Shown here: piece after piece, positions 1 through 12,041 of the stretch
Layout: every line of letters starts with the position of its first letter
Position numbering within the stretch: the first letter of the stretch is position 1
Source of the DNA: Marchantia polymorpha subsp. ruderalis
Lineage: Eukaryota; Streptophyta; Marchantiopsida; Marchantiales; Marchantiaceae
Reading direction: 5' to 3'
Length of the DNA stretch: 64,000 bases
NCBI GenBank assembly: GCA_037833965.1
Contig: AP031355.1
Span: forward strand, 11,805,501-11,869,500
Notes under the pieces: model-generated
Databases searched by the model: none
What the model was told of the DNA's origin: nothing
What the model saw: the letters and a program-made list of their open reading frames with translations, nothing else
Translations under genes and position numbers: made by a program

Positions 1-1010
1 TTTTTCGAACGCCTGATATCAAGTCAATACTTTTATGGCAATGTTCAGATATTCATAAAAGAGGGATCATTGTGTCGTTTATAGGACAATTAATATAACA
101 AGTATCTAAACTTAGATATGAAGCAAACGTAAAAACTTATAAAAAAACTACCCTACACTTTCATGTTTTTTGAGTCGTGTTATAAAATAAACAAAATTAT
201 ATATGTTATTTGAAGGTTATTCAAATAACATTGGATTATCAAGCCTCCAGGTTTGGCATTTCACTTACGTTGCATGGGTACCTGACATGGGCAGTTGTCC
301 CCTCCCCATAACCCGGCTGTCTAACGAAGCGTGGCTTTTTGTTTCCTCCATTGGTCGTTTCCCGGCAGCGTAGATCTCTCCTTCTCTTCCAGCCGCCCGA
401 ATGTTTCCATGTCAAAGAAACAAAATGAATGAATCTGGCAGAATGTGCCATGGATCCACAGTGAGAGCAGTATTTACCAAAATAATACTCCTTCTGTGCA
501 TAAAACGCCACCGAATCGATGAGTATTTCGAAAACTATGAATATAAATAGCTCCCACTTGAGGAGCTCCATGAGATTACAATCTTCTTGTACGTGCGAGA
601 TGCTTTGCATTAACTGAACGAAACAAAAGCAAGCATGGATTGTGCAACCTGTCCCCCACGTCAAAAAGCGACTGGTAAATCTCTGAAACCTCATGCCGGA
701 TGTCACTGAATCGAATGTTATTCCTAAGGACAGGATTCTTATCTCGACTTGACCCCTGTGAGCAAGGCGCGACTTCTCCAAGGCCTTGGCCTTTGGATTC
801 GAAGGTATTTTACAATAACTTCGGACCACTTCATGACTTCCCACTGACCCAAGTGTCCGTCAAAGACAGAACAGATTCTAGAACAAGTAATCTGCAAGTT
901 GAACGTAATGAAGCTCCGTTCTGGGAAGAAGAAGAAGATGACATCATTAATAAGCTTTCTTCATCAAAGCGACGAAAAGTGACCGGCTTCGCCGCTGACA
1001 ACGGCAGACC
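1..1010. other. No recognisable gene
   Basis: The first 240 bases are AT-rich. A more balanced stretch from about 240 to 1014 is open on both strands for 100 to 200 codons. Neither translation resembles a known family. No splice-supported gene model was found. Confidence 0.5.
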
Positions 1011-1042
1011 CTGACGGACTTGGTCTGAGATGACCAGGCTTC

Positions 1043-1118
1043 TCTAAATACGGCAATCGGACTCTCGAGTTCTAAATACGGCAATCGGACTCTCGAGCTC
1101 CGTATTTGCCGTATTTCG
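1043..1118. repeat. 28-bp tandem duplication followed by its inverted core
   Basis: A 28-bp unit starting tctaaatacggcaatcgg occurs twice in direct succession (1043-1070 and 1071-1098), differing only in the last base. It is followed directly by tccgtatttgccgtatttcg (1099-1118), whose reverse complement repeats the aaatacgg core. The block can form alternative hairpins. It may be the edge of a small mobile element. Confidence 0.8.
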
Positions 1119-2580
1119 TTTTCAGAAAGTTCCGAATTTAAAAAAAAAGTCTTTGGTATCCAGGTGGTTTTACTAGACAAACTTTTGGAAATATTCAACT
1201 AAAACTTTGAGGTGACCGTTTGTTACCATGTCTTTGTTCATCTAAATGGCTTTACTAGAGAAACCAAGGGAGGGACTAAAATTTTGGGGTGACACATGAT
1301 AAGTTGAACAAGGCAAGTTCTAGTGTTTTGTCTCCTTGCTGGAAACTTGGTAACTTTGAAAACACGCGATATTGTTCAACTAGTTCTAAATATCAAGATT
1401 TCTCAAACCTTGTGAGGAACAAAATGACATAGATAAGATAGTGAAACAATAAAAACAACTTTCTTTTTGTAAACTGAGAACACTAAGAAGTCGATGTTCT
1501 AGGTTCACAAAAATCTGTTTACTGAACAGTTTGATTAAGAATAGATTTCTGATTAATTAGCTTGAACATTTTGGAATAATGATTTCTCAAAATGAAATAC
1601 GAAAAATATATTCATAGGTCAAAATTAAAACTCATATCTCAAAAATATGAGATTTATATCAAGCTCCATATATAATCCATATGTTTTTTTTTTAGATATG
1701 GAACCTTTGGAATCCGCCCTATATAGAGAGGCCTGGAGATGACCAACTACTCCGACATGGGAGAAAGGTTAGTACCTATTCTCCAATTACCACCAGTCAT
1801 ATCTATGTAGGGAACTTTACGTATGTTCCATATTTGAAAAGAATAGAGATTATCATCAAAGTAAAATATGGAATGTACGGATTTTAGTACAAAACTCTCT
1901 TGTGTTCTTCAAAAATTTTTGAATTTGAGTACACTTTCGAGACATAATAGTGTTTCTTTTTTATACTTTTCCCATTGAAAAATCTCTTTCTAACGTGGCA
2001 GTGTTTAGGAATGGACATGCTAAAGAACTCCATGATTAAACCTAATGCTTGGAATAATCAAACTTCATTGAAATCAGATAAAATTTGTCTGTCAAACGAC
2101 TCAACGAAGTCCAAGTTCACAGCGCACAAAGTCCAAAAGCTGCTAGTGTTCATACACTATTTGATCAATATAGTTTTGTTGCCAAAATATTTCCAAAGGA
2201 TCTTGATATCTCAGAACTACATACTGTTGATTTCAAAGCTACAAATTCATGAGGTAAGAAAGAGATCAAAATGTTGAAATTCGCATGTTGTACTTCGACC
2301 TTGCTAAGATTGCAAAGTGCTTCCAAAACATTCAGAACTTCAAGTTAATCCAACCAATCAATCTTAACAAATTTTTCGGAGGATTGAGTATCACAACTTG
2401 CAATGCACTGTTATAGGCCTTTTGGTTGCAATCCATATTCCTTCAGGAAGCAAATTACTAAAATTGTAGTTAAATAACGGTGTGAGCGCCTTTAACCTGA
2501 AATAACTAGAGTTAATACAATTTTTTTTTTGAAACATAAAACTTCTTGAAAACCAAATGCACAATATAAGGAACACCATT
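1119..2580. other. AT-rich stretch with recurring gaggcctgg motif
   Basis: AT-rich sequence without a convincing gene. A motif of the form tatatagagaggcctgg occurs at 1721-1736. A relative, tatttagagaggcctg, is at 2592-2607, and an inverted relative lies at about 1025-1050. Two diverged direct repeats around 1165-1300 share a ttttactaga core. These look like remnants of short non-autonomous elements. Confidence 0.4.
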
Positions 2581-2812
2581 GACAGATTTCGTATTTAGAG
2601 AGGCCTGATTATCACCCAACTCTGCGAGCTTCGAGTCTCGCGCACGACTGATTGTTAGAGCTCAATTACTCCTGATGCCCCTTCCGGGCAAGTAAATAGA
2701 CCGGTTCATCCGGTAGCGGGTTATAATCTATCGGAAGTAGCAGTGATGTAGATTAGGGGCAAGACTCAAACAACGTTCGCAGTAAGTCCTTGACCAGTAA
2801 CCGACCTCATGG

Positions 2813-2857
2813 CAACTTTTCGTAGTAGCTAGCTGAGCTAGCTACTACGAAAAGTTG
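2813..2857. repeat. Perfect 21-bp hairpin with 3-nt loop
   Basis: The left arm 2813-2833 (starts caacttttcgtag) and the right arm 2837-2857 are exact reverse complements around the loop tga. The sequence context is GC-rich and non-coding. Confidence 0.95.
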
Positions 2858-3534
2858 ACATTCCCCCGGGAATGGCTAAGTTATTTCGGGGATAGGGGGT
2901 GAAATGGGGGGACAACCGCCTGACTTTCTCTTGCTAACAGGGGGTTAAATCTAGAGCTTTTTTTGGGTAGAACCCGGGAACACCCCCTTAAATGTCAATG
3001 AATTTCGGGAGCATTTCAAGAGTTTCCAATCCACTGAGAACCCCCTGTAATTTTTCTGGAGACATATGGGTGATTCCGAGAAATCAAGAATTCTCATTTG
3101 TGGCTCCTTCCCGGGGTGACCAGGTGGTTTTCAGCCATGCCTGTCAAACCCTGGCTAGCTCCCGTTGTCTCATGCCTAAGTTCTCAAGCCCCCTTCTTAC
3201 TAGAGTTGGAGTCACAACCTCATTCTCCGACTCGCTTAGTTGCACAAACTTTTACAAACGGCCGTACTGCCAGGTGTCAGGGATCCCAGTTTCTTTCTCC
3301 TCTTTCTTTCTTTCTTCATCCTCCCTTCGGGCTGCCCCGGATCAGCCGGATTTTATCTCAGTTTTGGGAACGGGGAGGCGGGGCACTTTGTGGGGAGGGA
3401 ATGGGGAGGGCACTTTGCGGCAACCATGTAGAGGCCGCAACGTTGTATCTAGTGCGTTGCAATGATCTACGCCGTAACAATGATCGCAGTCGTGTCATGG
3501 AACGTTGCGGGAAAAAGAACTAAAACTGAACTGC
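2858..3534. other. GC-rich stretch without recognisable gene
   Basis: The stretch holds runs of C and G and a pyrimidine-rich segment around 3295-3345. Overlapping open frames of 60 to 157 codons exist, but none shows a known motif and they contradict each other. Confidence 0.4.
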
Positions 3535-3588
3535 AAGAGGGATAGCTCAGATGGAATCCCTAATGTTCAGACTGTAATATTTGTAATG
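3535..3588 (+). other. Possible remnant of the 5' half of a tRNA-Phe gene
   Basis: The sequence gggatagctcagatgg followed by gttcagactg resembles the D arm and anticodon 5' arm of plant tRNA-Phe. No matching T arm or acceptor closure follows, so at best it is a tRNA-derived remnant, for example from a SINE. Confidence 0.25.
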
Positions 3589-3791
3589 AAACGGTGATAA
3601 CAAATTGAGGCGACGAAATTTTAAGCGGCAAAGATTAGGGTTTTTGAAAATAGAATCACATCAATATTCTCCAGCTCGTCGTTTCGACGTCGCTTTTGGG
3701 TGCCAGTGTCAGTGCTTTGAGGAGCTCGTGCCAGAGCTCGTGCTTGTACTTTTCTTGTCATTTCAGGTGCTTTTGCAGGTGTGGTGACAGC

Positions 3792-4886
3792 ATGGAGGCA
3801 GGATGGATTATGCAGGACCCACCTTATGAAGGCCCTTTCAATTCGTTAATGTTGAATTGGTCAAATGGAACGGCCTACATCAAAAGCTCGAGGCTTAACG
3901 ATTTTGTTTCGGGAGAGGGATCTTGTTATAGTGATGCGAAGACAGAATTTGTGACACGTTGCTCATACAAGGGTGGAGGTACTAGGCACAATTGGGAATC
4001 GTATGCAATGTATTATTGCAAGTATGGTACTCCAGAAAGGGGCAAGAAGAGTATGTTTTCCTCGAATTTTATTCAAGATCCATCAACAAAGGCAAAATTT
4101 GGTCATGGCAGCAGGGATAGACTAGATCATGATTCGCATCACAAGGGCTGTCAGTGCAGGTTTAGTGCCATTAAACTGCTGTCTAATGATCACATTCCAC
4201 CAGGAATCACAAAATTGATATACAAGCATAGAAGACACGTAAATGCTGCAGGTGTAGCTTGTCATGGCACAGCGTGTTCGGATAGTGTTGGCTTGCCATC
4301 TCAAATGGCGCGCAATTTATCCTCTGAATGCAGGTAACGGCATATTTGTTACATTTTCAATATATTTGTTTATCGTTCACAGTCAATCTCCCGTCATATT
4401 TGTAATATCTACAATAAATTTGTTGTTATTACAGTTTGTAAAACTTTGACACTAAGCAAGCACGTTGTCTAATATTTTCTACGTTCTTATGCCAGGGAGT
4501 GGGTTGAATGCGAGTTAAGAAGAGGTTTAACTCCTCCACAAATTCTCATGCGTGCTGCAAAAGCACTGTTTGAAAATCATCAGCGCTTAGGCTATGTGCA
4601 AGGGTCCCCTATTAGAGATCATTATATCACATCTGCCTATGTGTATAATATCAAATTGGAGCTGGACAAAGAAACTTGGAGAAGGCATGCTAATGATAGA
4701 ATTAGCACAGAATTATGGATGAAAGCGAATTCATCTCAAGTTGTTTTGTATCAGGCACCTTAAAGTGATCCATTTAAACCATTGAGGCTTGCTGTTACAA
4801 GACCCTTGCTCCTAGATTGGTTGCTAAAACATGGAAATGGAGGTTGTGTTGCTATAGATGGAACGCATGGCACGCAGAAGTATAAG
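3792..4886 (+). pseudogene. Broken MULE/FAR1-like transposase, 5' part only
   Basis: Two exons can be joined (3792-4333 and 4496-4886, donor ggtaac, acceptor gccag, phase 2). The first encodes a zinc-binding region of the WRKY-GCM1/FAR1 kind: cysteines in YYCKYG and KGCQCRF followed by the pair KHRRH. The second ends in AIDGTHGTQKYK, which resembles the start of the MULE transposase catalytic core with its first Asp. An in-frame TAA at 4761-4763 interrupts exon 2, and nothing resembling the rest of the DDE domain follows. Instead LRR exons begin 350 bp downstream. The start at 3792 is the first ATG in frame. The family assignment rests on motif pattern only; a domesticated FAR1-type gene is an alternative, but the stop and truncation argue for a dead copy. 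Confidence 0.6.
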
Positions 4887-5232
4887 GTAATATTCTACTA
4901 CCACATTTTGATGTTTTTATCATCAGGCTTCCATGATTATGTATATTCTACCTTACTATTTGCAATCTCTGCAAGATATTTGAAAAAATGACGGTTTGGA
5001 GCTTTAACCAATCCTGTAAGAGATTATTGAACGTCTCAATGTGTGATGTATATGTTGTTTTATATACCTTGATCACGTCTAAATTATCAAGACATAAAAA
5101 TAGCGAATCATTCATTTGTATCAGGTTTAGCTTAGTATCAATGAAGATGAATACTTTGTAGACGATTGGCATACATGTAAGAGTTTGGTTCTTACGTTCG
5201 TCTCCGACTGTCTTTCTGAATATTGCTTTCAG

Positions 5233-6373
5233 AAATTTGGGTCCAAACAATTACTTGTCTGGCCCCGTTCCAAGTTGGATTGGAGACCTGTCGCAACTCA
5301 AAGATATGTAAGTGTTCCTTATTAGTCTGGAGTTATCTCTACTCTCATCTTTTATCATCAAAAATTTTGATCTGTATCTGCAGTCTTGTAACAGCTCACT
5401 ATAGTTACTAATTTTCTTCATTTGAGCCGATTTGCATTTAACGGATGCTACCTTTTTAGCAAATGTCTTCTTGTCCAGAAGACGAGTGTCATAACGTTTT
5501 ATTCATATTATATGAGCAAGATATTCTTTGCTTCTGAATCTCAAAATCCCTTGCAGAGACATCAAGATTACAAATTTTTCAGGAAGTCTCCCGTCAGAGA
5601 TAGGAAAACTGAAAAATCTTCGGTCCCTGTAAGTAACTTATTCCTGAAATCACTCAATCGCATCAAATTTTTTCAAGCCTTTATATCATTATCCTTATCA
5701 TGAAAAGCTTGAAAATGTGAATTTTTGCTCGCACTGTGTACCATTGATTTTTCTTTTGTTTCATCTTGTAATTTTATGATATCCAAAGTATGATGAAGGG
5801 TGTAGACTCACTTTCCGGAGCCCATTTTCCAGGAACGCGGGGGCCAGTAGTCTTTCCGGATTTCTGCCTCCAGAACTTGGAAATCTAACGTCTCTTCAGT
5901 CGATGTGAGTATGAATGATTGAAACAATAAAGTGAGTGAACAGCAAGCCAACAGTTGGACAAAATGAGAACCAGACAAAGGCAACAGTTGGACAAAATGA
6001 GAACCAGACAAAGGACCCTGAAGAGTTATAGAAGAGAGAAAAAATAATTAAGATGCAGGCAGTTTACATGAGAGATCTATTTATCGTTGTGTCCTGTGAT
6101 AAAGTCTGTAGTACGGGCCAGTTTTGTCTCGATTCGTCTAGCTCTTCCATGACTTTGTGAAGATAACCTTTTTAATCTGTCATCAAGTTTTCAGTCTGCA
6201 ACAAGGAGCCTGGAGCCTGATTACAAAAGGCATGTAACTATTTTACGTCTTCATCTACCTCCTTTTTGCTTGTCCTTATTGAAATATTTAACCTTGTACA
6301 GCCAGCTGAATGACAACAAACTCACGGGAAGCATTCCGGATTCGTTCAAAAATCTACGGAACCTTACAAGCTT
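5233..6373 (+). pseudogene. Leucine-rich repeat receptor-kinase fragment, 72-nt LRR exons
   Basis: A series of exons each encodes one plant-type LRR: 5233-5307, 5557-5628, 5833-5904, a decayed 39-nt piece at 6195-6233, and 6302-6373. The three well-preserved later exons are exactly 72 nt, and all join in the same phase. Typical cores are LSGPVPSWIGDL, FSGSLPSEIGKL, LSGFLPPELGNL and LTGSIPDSFKNL. One LRR per 72-nt exon is known from several plant LRR receptor-like kinase subfamilies, for example LRR-VIII. No signal peptide, transmembrane or kinase exon is present on either side. Read through the last donor, the frame meets TGA at once. This is an internal gene fragment, possibly captured or left by rearrangement, lying between transposase remains and the zinc-finger gene. 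Confidence 0.82.
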
Positions 6374-7013
6374 GTGACTGGATCCTCACCATGACAAGAA
6401 ACCCATGTTAGAACTGCAAAGTATTGTGCTGGATTCTACTAGAGAGTTCAAACTGAATATACAGGGAAATGCAGGCGCATGAGACGAGTACTTATGTCCG
6501 GTGTACTTACTTACTTAGTGTACTTACTGTATTGTATTGTTACTGTACTTACTTGGTGTACTTATGTCCTGAGCAGCAGAGCCAAGAGGAGGTTCAATTT
6601 TGGCGATCTGAATGGATGAAGGAAGCAAAATGGCGACTGGAGGACTACGACCACATGCAAAACACCATGTTTCTTCTGGAAAATGCCAAAGTAAGATTCT
6701 CCGACTCAAGATCAAACCTCATTTTAATCATGTGTTCATGGACATCCACCTAATTTGTAGCAAGGTACATACAATTTGTATCTCTTGTGATTTGCTCTAT
6801 GTTATTTGACATCAGATAATTGGAAGGCCGCCCTTAGTAGGAACATGTAGATTTTTATACAGTAGTTATGGCACAACACCAAGAGCACAGTTTGGGTGGA
6901 ACTTCATTCAGTATCTTCAGGAATTTGTTGACTGAATACAATGCTTATTCGTATTGGTAGGTTGAACCTTCACACAAGACTCTTGTTGCGAGCCAGTGGT
7001 GTACTGAGCGGTC
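6374..7013 (+). other. Spacer with tacttac repeats and one exon-like piece
   Basis: A degenerate tacttactgta-type simple repeat lies at about 6490-6565. An exon-like piece at about 6579-6690 follows an acceptor-like gagcag and precedes the donor gtaagatt. It would encode a short acidic and basic helix containing EVQFWRSEWMKEAKW. It cannot be joined in frame to the downstream gene, whose ATG has an in-frame TGA just upstream. Confidence 0.35.
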
Positions 7014-8818
7014 ATGGCGGAAGTATTTGGGGGCGAACTGGAAGAGGCGATATTGGATAGGCACTATGCGAAGGTGCCACACGTCACCAAGGGCGGTAGG
7101 CATAATTGGAAATGCCTACTGCAAGGTTGTGCTTTCCCAGGAACATTTTCCCAAAAAAATTATATCGAAAAGCATTGGAGGAAAGACCATGTGGAATGTC
7201 ATCTCCAAATTACCCAGAAGCTTCCACCTGGACCAAAGACGACTGGAGTTTCCAGGAAGGCTGACAAGAAAGAGTTGATTGACTCTTGTGACAAGCATTT
7301 TGGTAATTTCTGTCAACGTTGGATCAAGCACAAGCAAGATAAGTTGGACTTCTTTCGAGGCGAGGTATGCAATTCTTTTTTTGGCAAGTTTTTTTTTTCT
7401 ATTTGCATTGTTTATTTCAAATTGAATTCAAGTAGACTTCCACAAATAATTTGAGATTTATTATGTTCAGATTGCAATAACCGTATATATGTTGCAGAAT
7501 TGACAGTTTGAGTTGTGTGTCTAGATTATTAAGGGGTATTTCGACCAAAAGATATATTCTCTAATGACGGGAGAGGATATAGGAGAATTGGAGGAAACTC
7601 CAGTGATTTTGAGGGCCATGAGACTCGTATGCAAGAATTTCCTTCCAGGTTGGAACATGTTGAGAATTCCAGAGTTTTCAAATTTTGTCTTTGATCATCT
7701 TGACGAACTACTGGATCCCTGTAGGAGAAAGGCACAGTTCGTAGATTCTATTCAAGAGTGGGTGAAGGGAGAGCACGCCAAAAACAGAAAGAGCAGTCAA
7801 CGGCGAGGTATGAAGAAGTCAGAGATTGACATTGACGAAGTTGAAGCCATGGAAGATCTTGTGGCAATCTTGAGTGCAGATGACAGTTGCAGCGATTTGA
7901 AAGCTGAGGCAAAAGAATGGATAGTATTCTGTGGTAAGTACAGTTGGATTGAACAATCCAACTGGAATCCATCTTTGGAATGTAATGAACAAATAATCTT
8001 GAAATTTATAGATTATCTCTATAGTCCAACGGGCAGGAAAGCTAAACTTGATCTTGGAGAAACCGTTCTGAGAGGTCGAATGAAGCGCATGACAGACTTG
8101 GGTGTCATCGAAGATGAAGAGACAGCTCGGACAAAGGTCAGACATTCTTACTCCTGACGTAAAGATTTTCCAATTTGTAATGTTTATGTTACAATTACAT
8201 ATATTGTAGTTTGGATATGATCTAAGAGTATTGTGCTTGTTATTTTTTTCAGGGTGAGATTTCAAAGTCAGCTCTTGATGAATCAGAGATGTATGGTTTC
8301 GTAGAGCCCATACATCCATTTTTTATGTCTGTACATATATCACAGGAAGTTGAAAAGTGGGGAGCGAAGGTTGAAGTCAAGAGGATGGATGCAAAAAAAC
8401 AAAATCTTCTCTTGGAGTGGGGAGCAAAGTATACGGCAGACGAACTTTATACGGCAGACGCCTCATATAAGATCCGTGTCAACACACTTGAAAACAAAAG
8501 GTCGGTAAAATGGGCTGTTGCTGCCAACAAGTGGTGGAATAAAGTTGAACTGTTTGCAACAGCGATGTCTCTTGTTAAGGATCTTAGCAAAGGACCAGAA
8601 CGTGATCGTGGCGGGAAACGTGCAAGTAAGATCGTTCCCAAGCATTTTCTTTGAGCTTTAATTTTAACTGAAATATGTTGTATCAAAATGATAATATCTG
8701 CGATTGGGTTGCTGTTATTACAGATAGGAGAACTCGTTCTTCAGATGGTAACATGGATGTAAGCGTCAAGAGAAAGCCACCTGGTGAGAGGACACGACGT
8801 GCTAACATATGGCGATGA
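7014..8818 (+). CDS. Four-exon C2H2 zinc-finger protein of unknown function
   Basis: The exons 7014-7364, 7525-8136, 8253-8625 and 8724-8818 join at consensus GT-AG sites (phases 0, 0, 1) into an uninterrupted frame of 476 residues ending in TGA. An in-frame TGA just upstream supports the ATG. Near the N-terminus one C2H2-type finger is visible (C34, C39, H54, H59; spacing C-x4-C-x14-H-x4-H). The rest is rich in charged helices, with a basic linker around KSSQRRGMKKSE and a Lys/Arg-rich tail. No transposase or recombinase core was recognised. It could be a host transcription-related protein or the DNA-binding ORF of a mobile element, since it sits among transposase and gene fragments. The intact frame across three introns suggests recent function. 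Confidence 0.72.
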
Positions 8819-9226
8819 GTTGAAAGTCGTACGTGGACTTCGATACTGGTTAGTTTCACTTACAAAAGTCTTAAATGGCAATTTTCATACTTGTTTTGTT
8901 TTCCACTCTACCTAGATAGGCTCCAATGTGGCTCAAAAGAAGTGGTATGGGGTTTTTTCTCCTCATTTCTTCCTTGTAGTTGGTGTACTTGTCCTACTTT
9001 CGAAGAGGAGGCGGATAATTATATGTATTTTGAATCGGTGTTTCAGATCGCTATGCTTTTGCTTCAGTAATCATGGTAGTGTAGTTGCTTCATTCTGGAA
9101 CTCGAAATCTGCTGATGTCAGTCTGAATTGGATCCTTAACGTATGGTTATCCTTAACGTATTTATAAAATCACCGTTCTTGGATTCTGGGACGGTAGATC
9201 AGTATCTGATTATAATTTTGCTTTTT

Positions 9227-9290
9227 CTGATACAGCTTTTATGGTGCCAACGAAGGATGCAAGTGCGATGACAAGTCCTCATGCAACCCT
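9227..9290 (+). CDS. Possible last exon of a metallothionein
   Basis: After an acceptor-like tctgatacag (ending about 9236), a short frame reads to TGA with a Cys-rich tail GCKCDDKSSCNPCNCK. Plant metallothioneins end in CxC and CxxCxC clusters of this form; here one expected Cys appears as Ser. No earlier Cys-rich exon was found in the 1 kb upstream. It is therefore either a gene fragment or a coincidence. Confidence 0.35.
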
Positions 9291-9346
9291 TGCAATTGCA
9301 AATGAGAGAGAACAACTCCAATTTATGCTGTTTATATTCCACGAAG

Positions 9347-9370
9347 TCATCCTCAGTCGACTGAGGATGA
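9347..9370. repeat. 24-bp perfect palindrome
   Basis: The sequence from 9347 to 9370 (tcatcctcagtc and its reverse complement) is an exact palindrome without a loop. It is too short to identify as an element; a chance or binding-site origin is possible. Confidence 0.9.
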
Positions 9371-9479
9371 TGAGCTGTAGCGAAAGTTTTGCAGATCATG
9401 TATGCAGTGGCTTTAGGACGCACTCATCACTTTCTGGAAGTTTGACTGTGCTTTCAGTTGACAGTTCGCAGCTTTAGAG

Positions 9480-11965
9480 TTTTTGTATCGGAACAAAATT
9501 AGAATAGAGCTACATCGTGCACTACACATTAATTTTTCTGTACACTCGGATTTTTCTACCGTCTCAGACTTATTTGAATTATGAATTTGAAGCCTTGGAG
9601 GCTAATTTTGAATCTTTTTGTATTGTGAGATGTCAGCGTGGTTTTTAGTACCAGTTTGGTTCATGGAAGCTGTAAGTTAGGAGATAGTCAATCTACATGG
9701 TGGCACACAAGTCGAAAGCAAAAATATAGGGTCACATGAAAGGGAGAGAAACATACTCTACAAATCTAGCTCAATGATAAGAGATACAAAGAAAAGGAAT
9801 CGGGAGTACCTTCTCCATAAAAAGTCATTTCTTGTTCAAACAATATCCCCCGCCTATTTCTGTGTGTTTATAAACGCAGAGATGTGAGATGTAATTGTGA
9901 AACATATAGCTCATTTTGTATTAACTGCTGTCGGATGAAGAAACTTACTGTATGTTCCGACCAATTTTAATTGATGTTTGAATTTTTTCATAGATTTGGA
10001 TCAAACTTCGATTGCGATTCTGCTTTGTATCGCAATGTAATTTGATCACTGAACCTGACAACTGACAAAGGAAACATGCATAGCTTGGTAAAACTCCTTA
10101 ATATGTCACATTTTCATATCACTTGTAGGTGCTTTTCTCTCCGTCTTCGTGTGAAGGAAATGTATTTACCCTTCATTCATTTAAAGGAGCAAGATCTGTT
10201 GCCCATATGAGGTCGAGGTAAATATCTGAACTTGTTACATCCGATTCCGTGTACGCTTGAAACGCTCATATACCCGAAATTGGAATCAATAATTTAGATT
10301 CAACACTCGGTACTGTGGAATTTAATAGATGATCTATACTCTTGAGAGACGTGAAGTAGCACTTGCTCAGCCAGGGCGAGGAGTCTATGGTCTTCAGGTC
10401 ATAGCAGGTTCATATCAACGGGTACAGTTTGTATAAATGTTACCATAGATCAGAAAAAGTGTCAGGAATTTAAAAGATTGTCACTCTCTCTTATATCCAT
10501 ACATAAGAATAGACTAAGCTCAAACACTTCTCAGGCATCCTTTTAGTAAGAGTCTGGTTCACCGACATATCTCCCTTCCGTTCAGAAATTGAGCAAGAGC
10601 CCTCAAAGATTATCAAAGAAGAAGAATTTTAATCAGATTTGGAACGTTGTTGTCAGGTCTCCATGTACCGTAATGTTGGACTTTACCTGTGACATAATTA
10701 ATACTCTGCTGTAGATCATACTGAAACTGAAATGAATGTAACCAGATAGACAGGACCCGTCAAGATATTAAATTCTGCACGTCTCCTTATTACCAGTTTT
10801 CTAGACAGATTGTGACTAGCCCAGTAATACGTGTAGGGCATGAATCTCATATTTTTTCTCCTGTAAATTTCACTCGGAATGATCTGATCCATCTGAGGTC
10901 CAAACTTTTGACCTCTCAAATAACCAGTTCTACAAACTCCTCGTATGCTCATAAATTATGGGCTTTGCAAGTTCTTCTTGGCAATGAAAATCTTCTTACA
11001 GAAGATACCCTCAATTCATGACTTACTGATCATGAGTGTTACGGACTTAACCAAGAATCTCAAGTGCGTTTTTTCTTTTGTAGCTTTAAGTACAACACTT
11101 CAAGAATCGTCTCTTGTATATGCGAGTTGCTTTGGTTTGACCATCAGCCGGTCTTGATGTTGCTGGAGTCGAATCAAATATCGTCCTCTTCAGTGCATAA
11201 ATTTGTTCTATACCAGTATACCGAGGAAGATAGTTTGCCCATTCTTGCCATTTTCAGATGAGTCATTCATTCCGGTTGAGGGCATCCCATCTACATGGTT
11301 GCCGGGTCCGCCGACCCTCCCCGCAAAGTTTTCTTATAGTCCATCGTTAGATCCGTCTGCCGGAAAGCGGAGCGATCTAATTCAATCACTTTGATGCTCC
11401 ACCGGAAATTGAGTGCCAATGAAAAACCTACCCGGTTAGCCTGCCCGCACAATCTTCCATCTTTGGTCCAAAAGAGGAGAGTGGCAGCGAAAAGAAGAAC
11501 TTCCGTCACGGGTCACTGCAGGATGACACCTGCCTGGGTCTATGAAGGCCCTATATAGGGGCTATGTATAAGTTTGTGCAGCTAAACCCGTCCCTCATTC
11601 TCCGGGGCGAGGGCATGACTCGTATGGGAAATGCGAATTAGGCATACCTATAGGTATAAAAAAATTTATACACATATTCTAGAGTTATAGACGTATATTT
11701 TAGAATTATAAACTGTGGAATAAGTGAGGAAATAAAACTATTTTCACTTGGATATTCCTGCTCTAGTGTGTTTTGGGTTTTAGGCTTTTATTTTTGTATT
11801 GATTGATTGTTTATTTCCATAGAAGTATACGTATTGCAATTCGGGCATGCCTTTTGATCTTGAAAGGTGGACATTGGCATGCCCCGAAAACTTTTGTTGT
11901 GCCTCCAATCCTACTCCCTACCCACTGCGCCACAGTACAGTACAAGGGGCCGATTTTATCCATGA
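9480..11965. other. No recognisable gene
   Basis: Moderately AT-rich DNA. Open frames of 60 to 80 codons occur at 10716-11520 on both strands without known motifs. A tata-containing palindrome ccctataggg-like core sits near 11550. Nothing else was supported. Confidence 0.5.
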
Positions 11966-12041
11966 TCGGTTCTCAGGGGCGGAGCAAAGGCCGGGGGGAG
12001 GGGGGGGGTTTACCACGCCACCCATTCGTCACTAAGGGCTC

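Noticed and set aside
239-844. 201-codon minus-strand frame at the left end
   Set aside because: No known motif, no splice context, overlapped by a plus-strand frame; probably chance.
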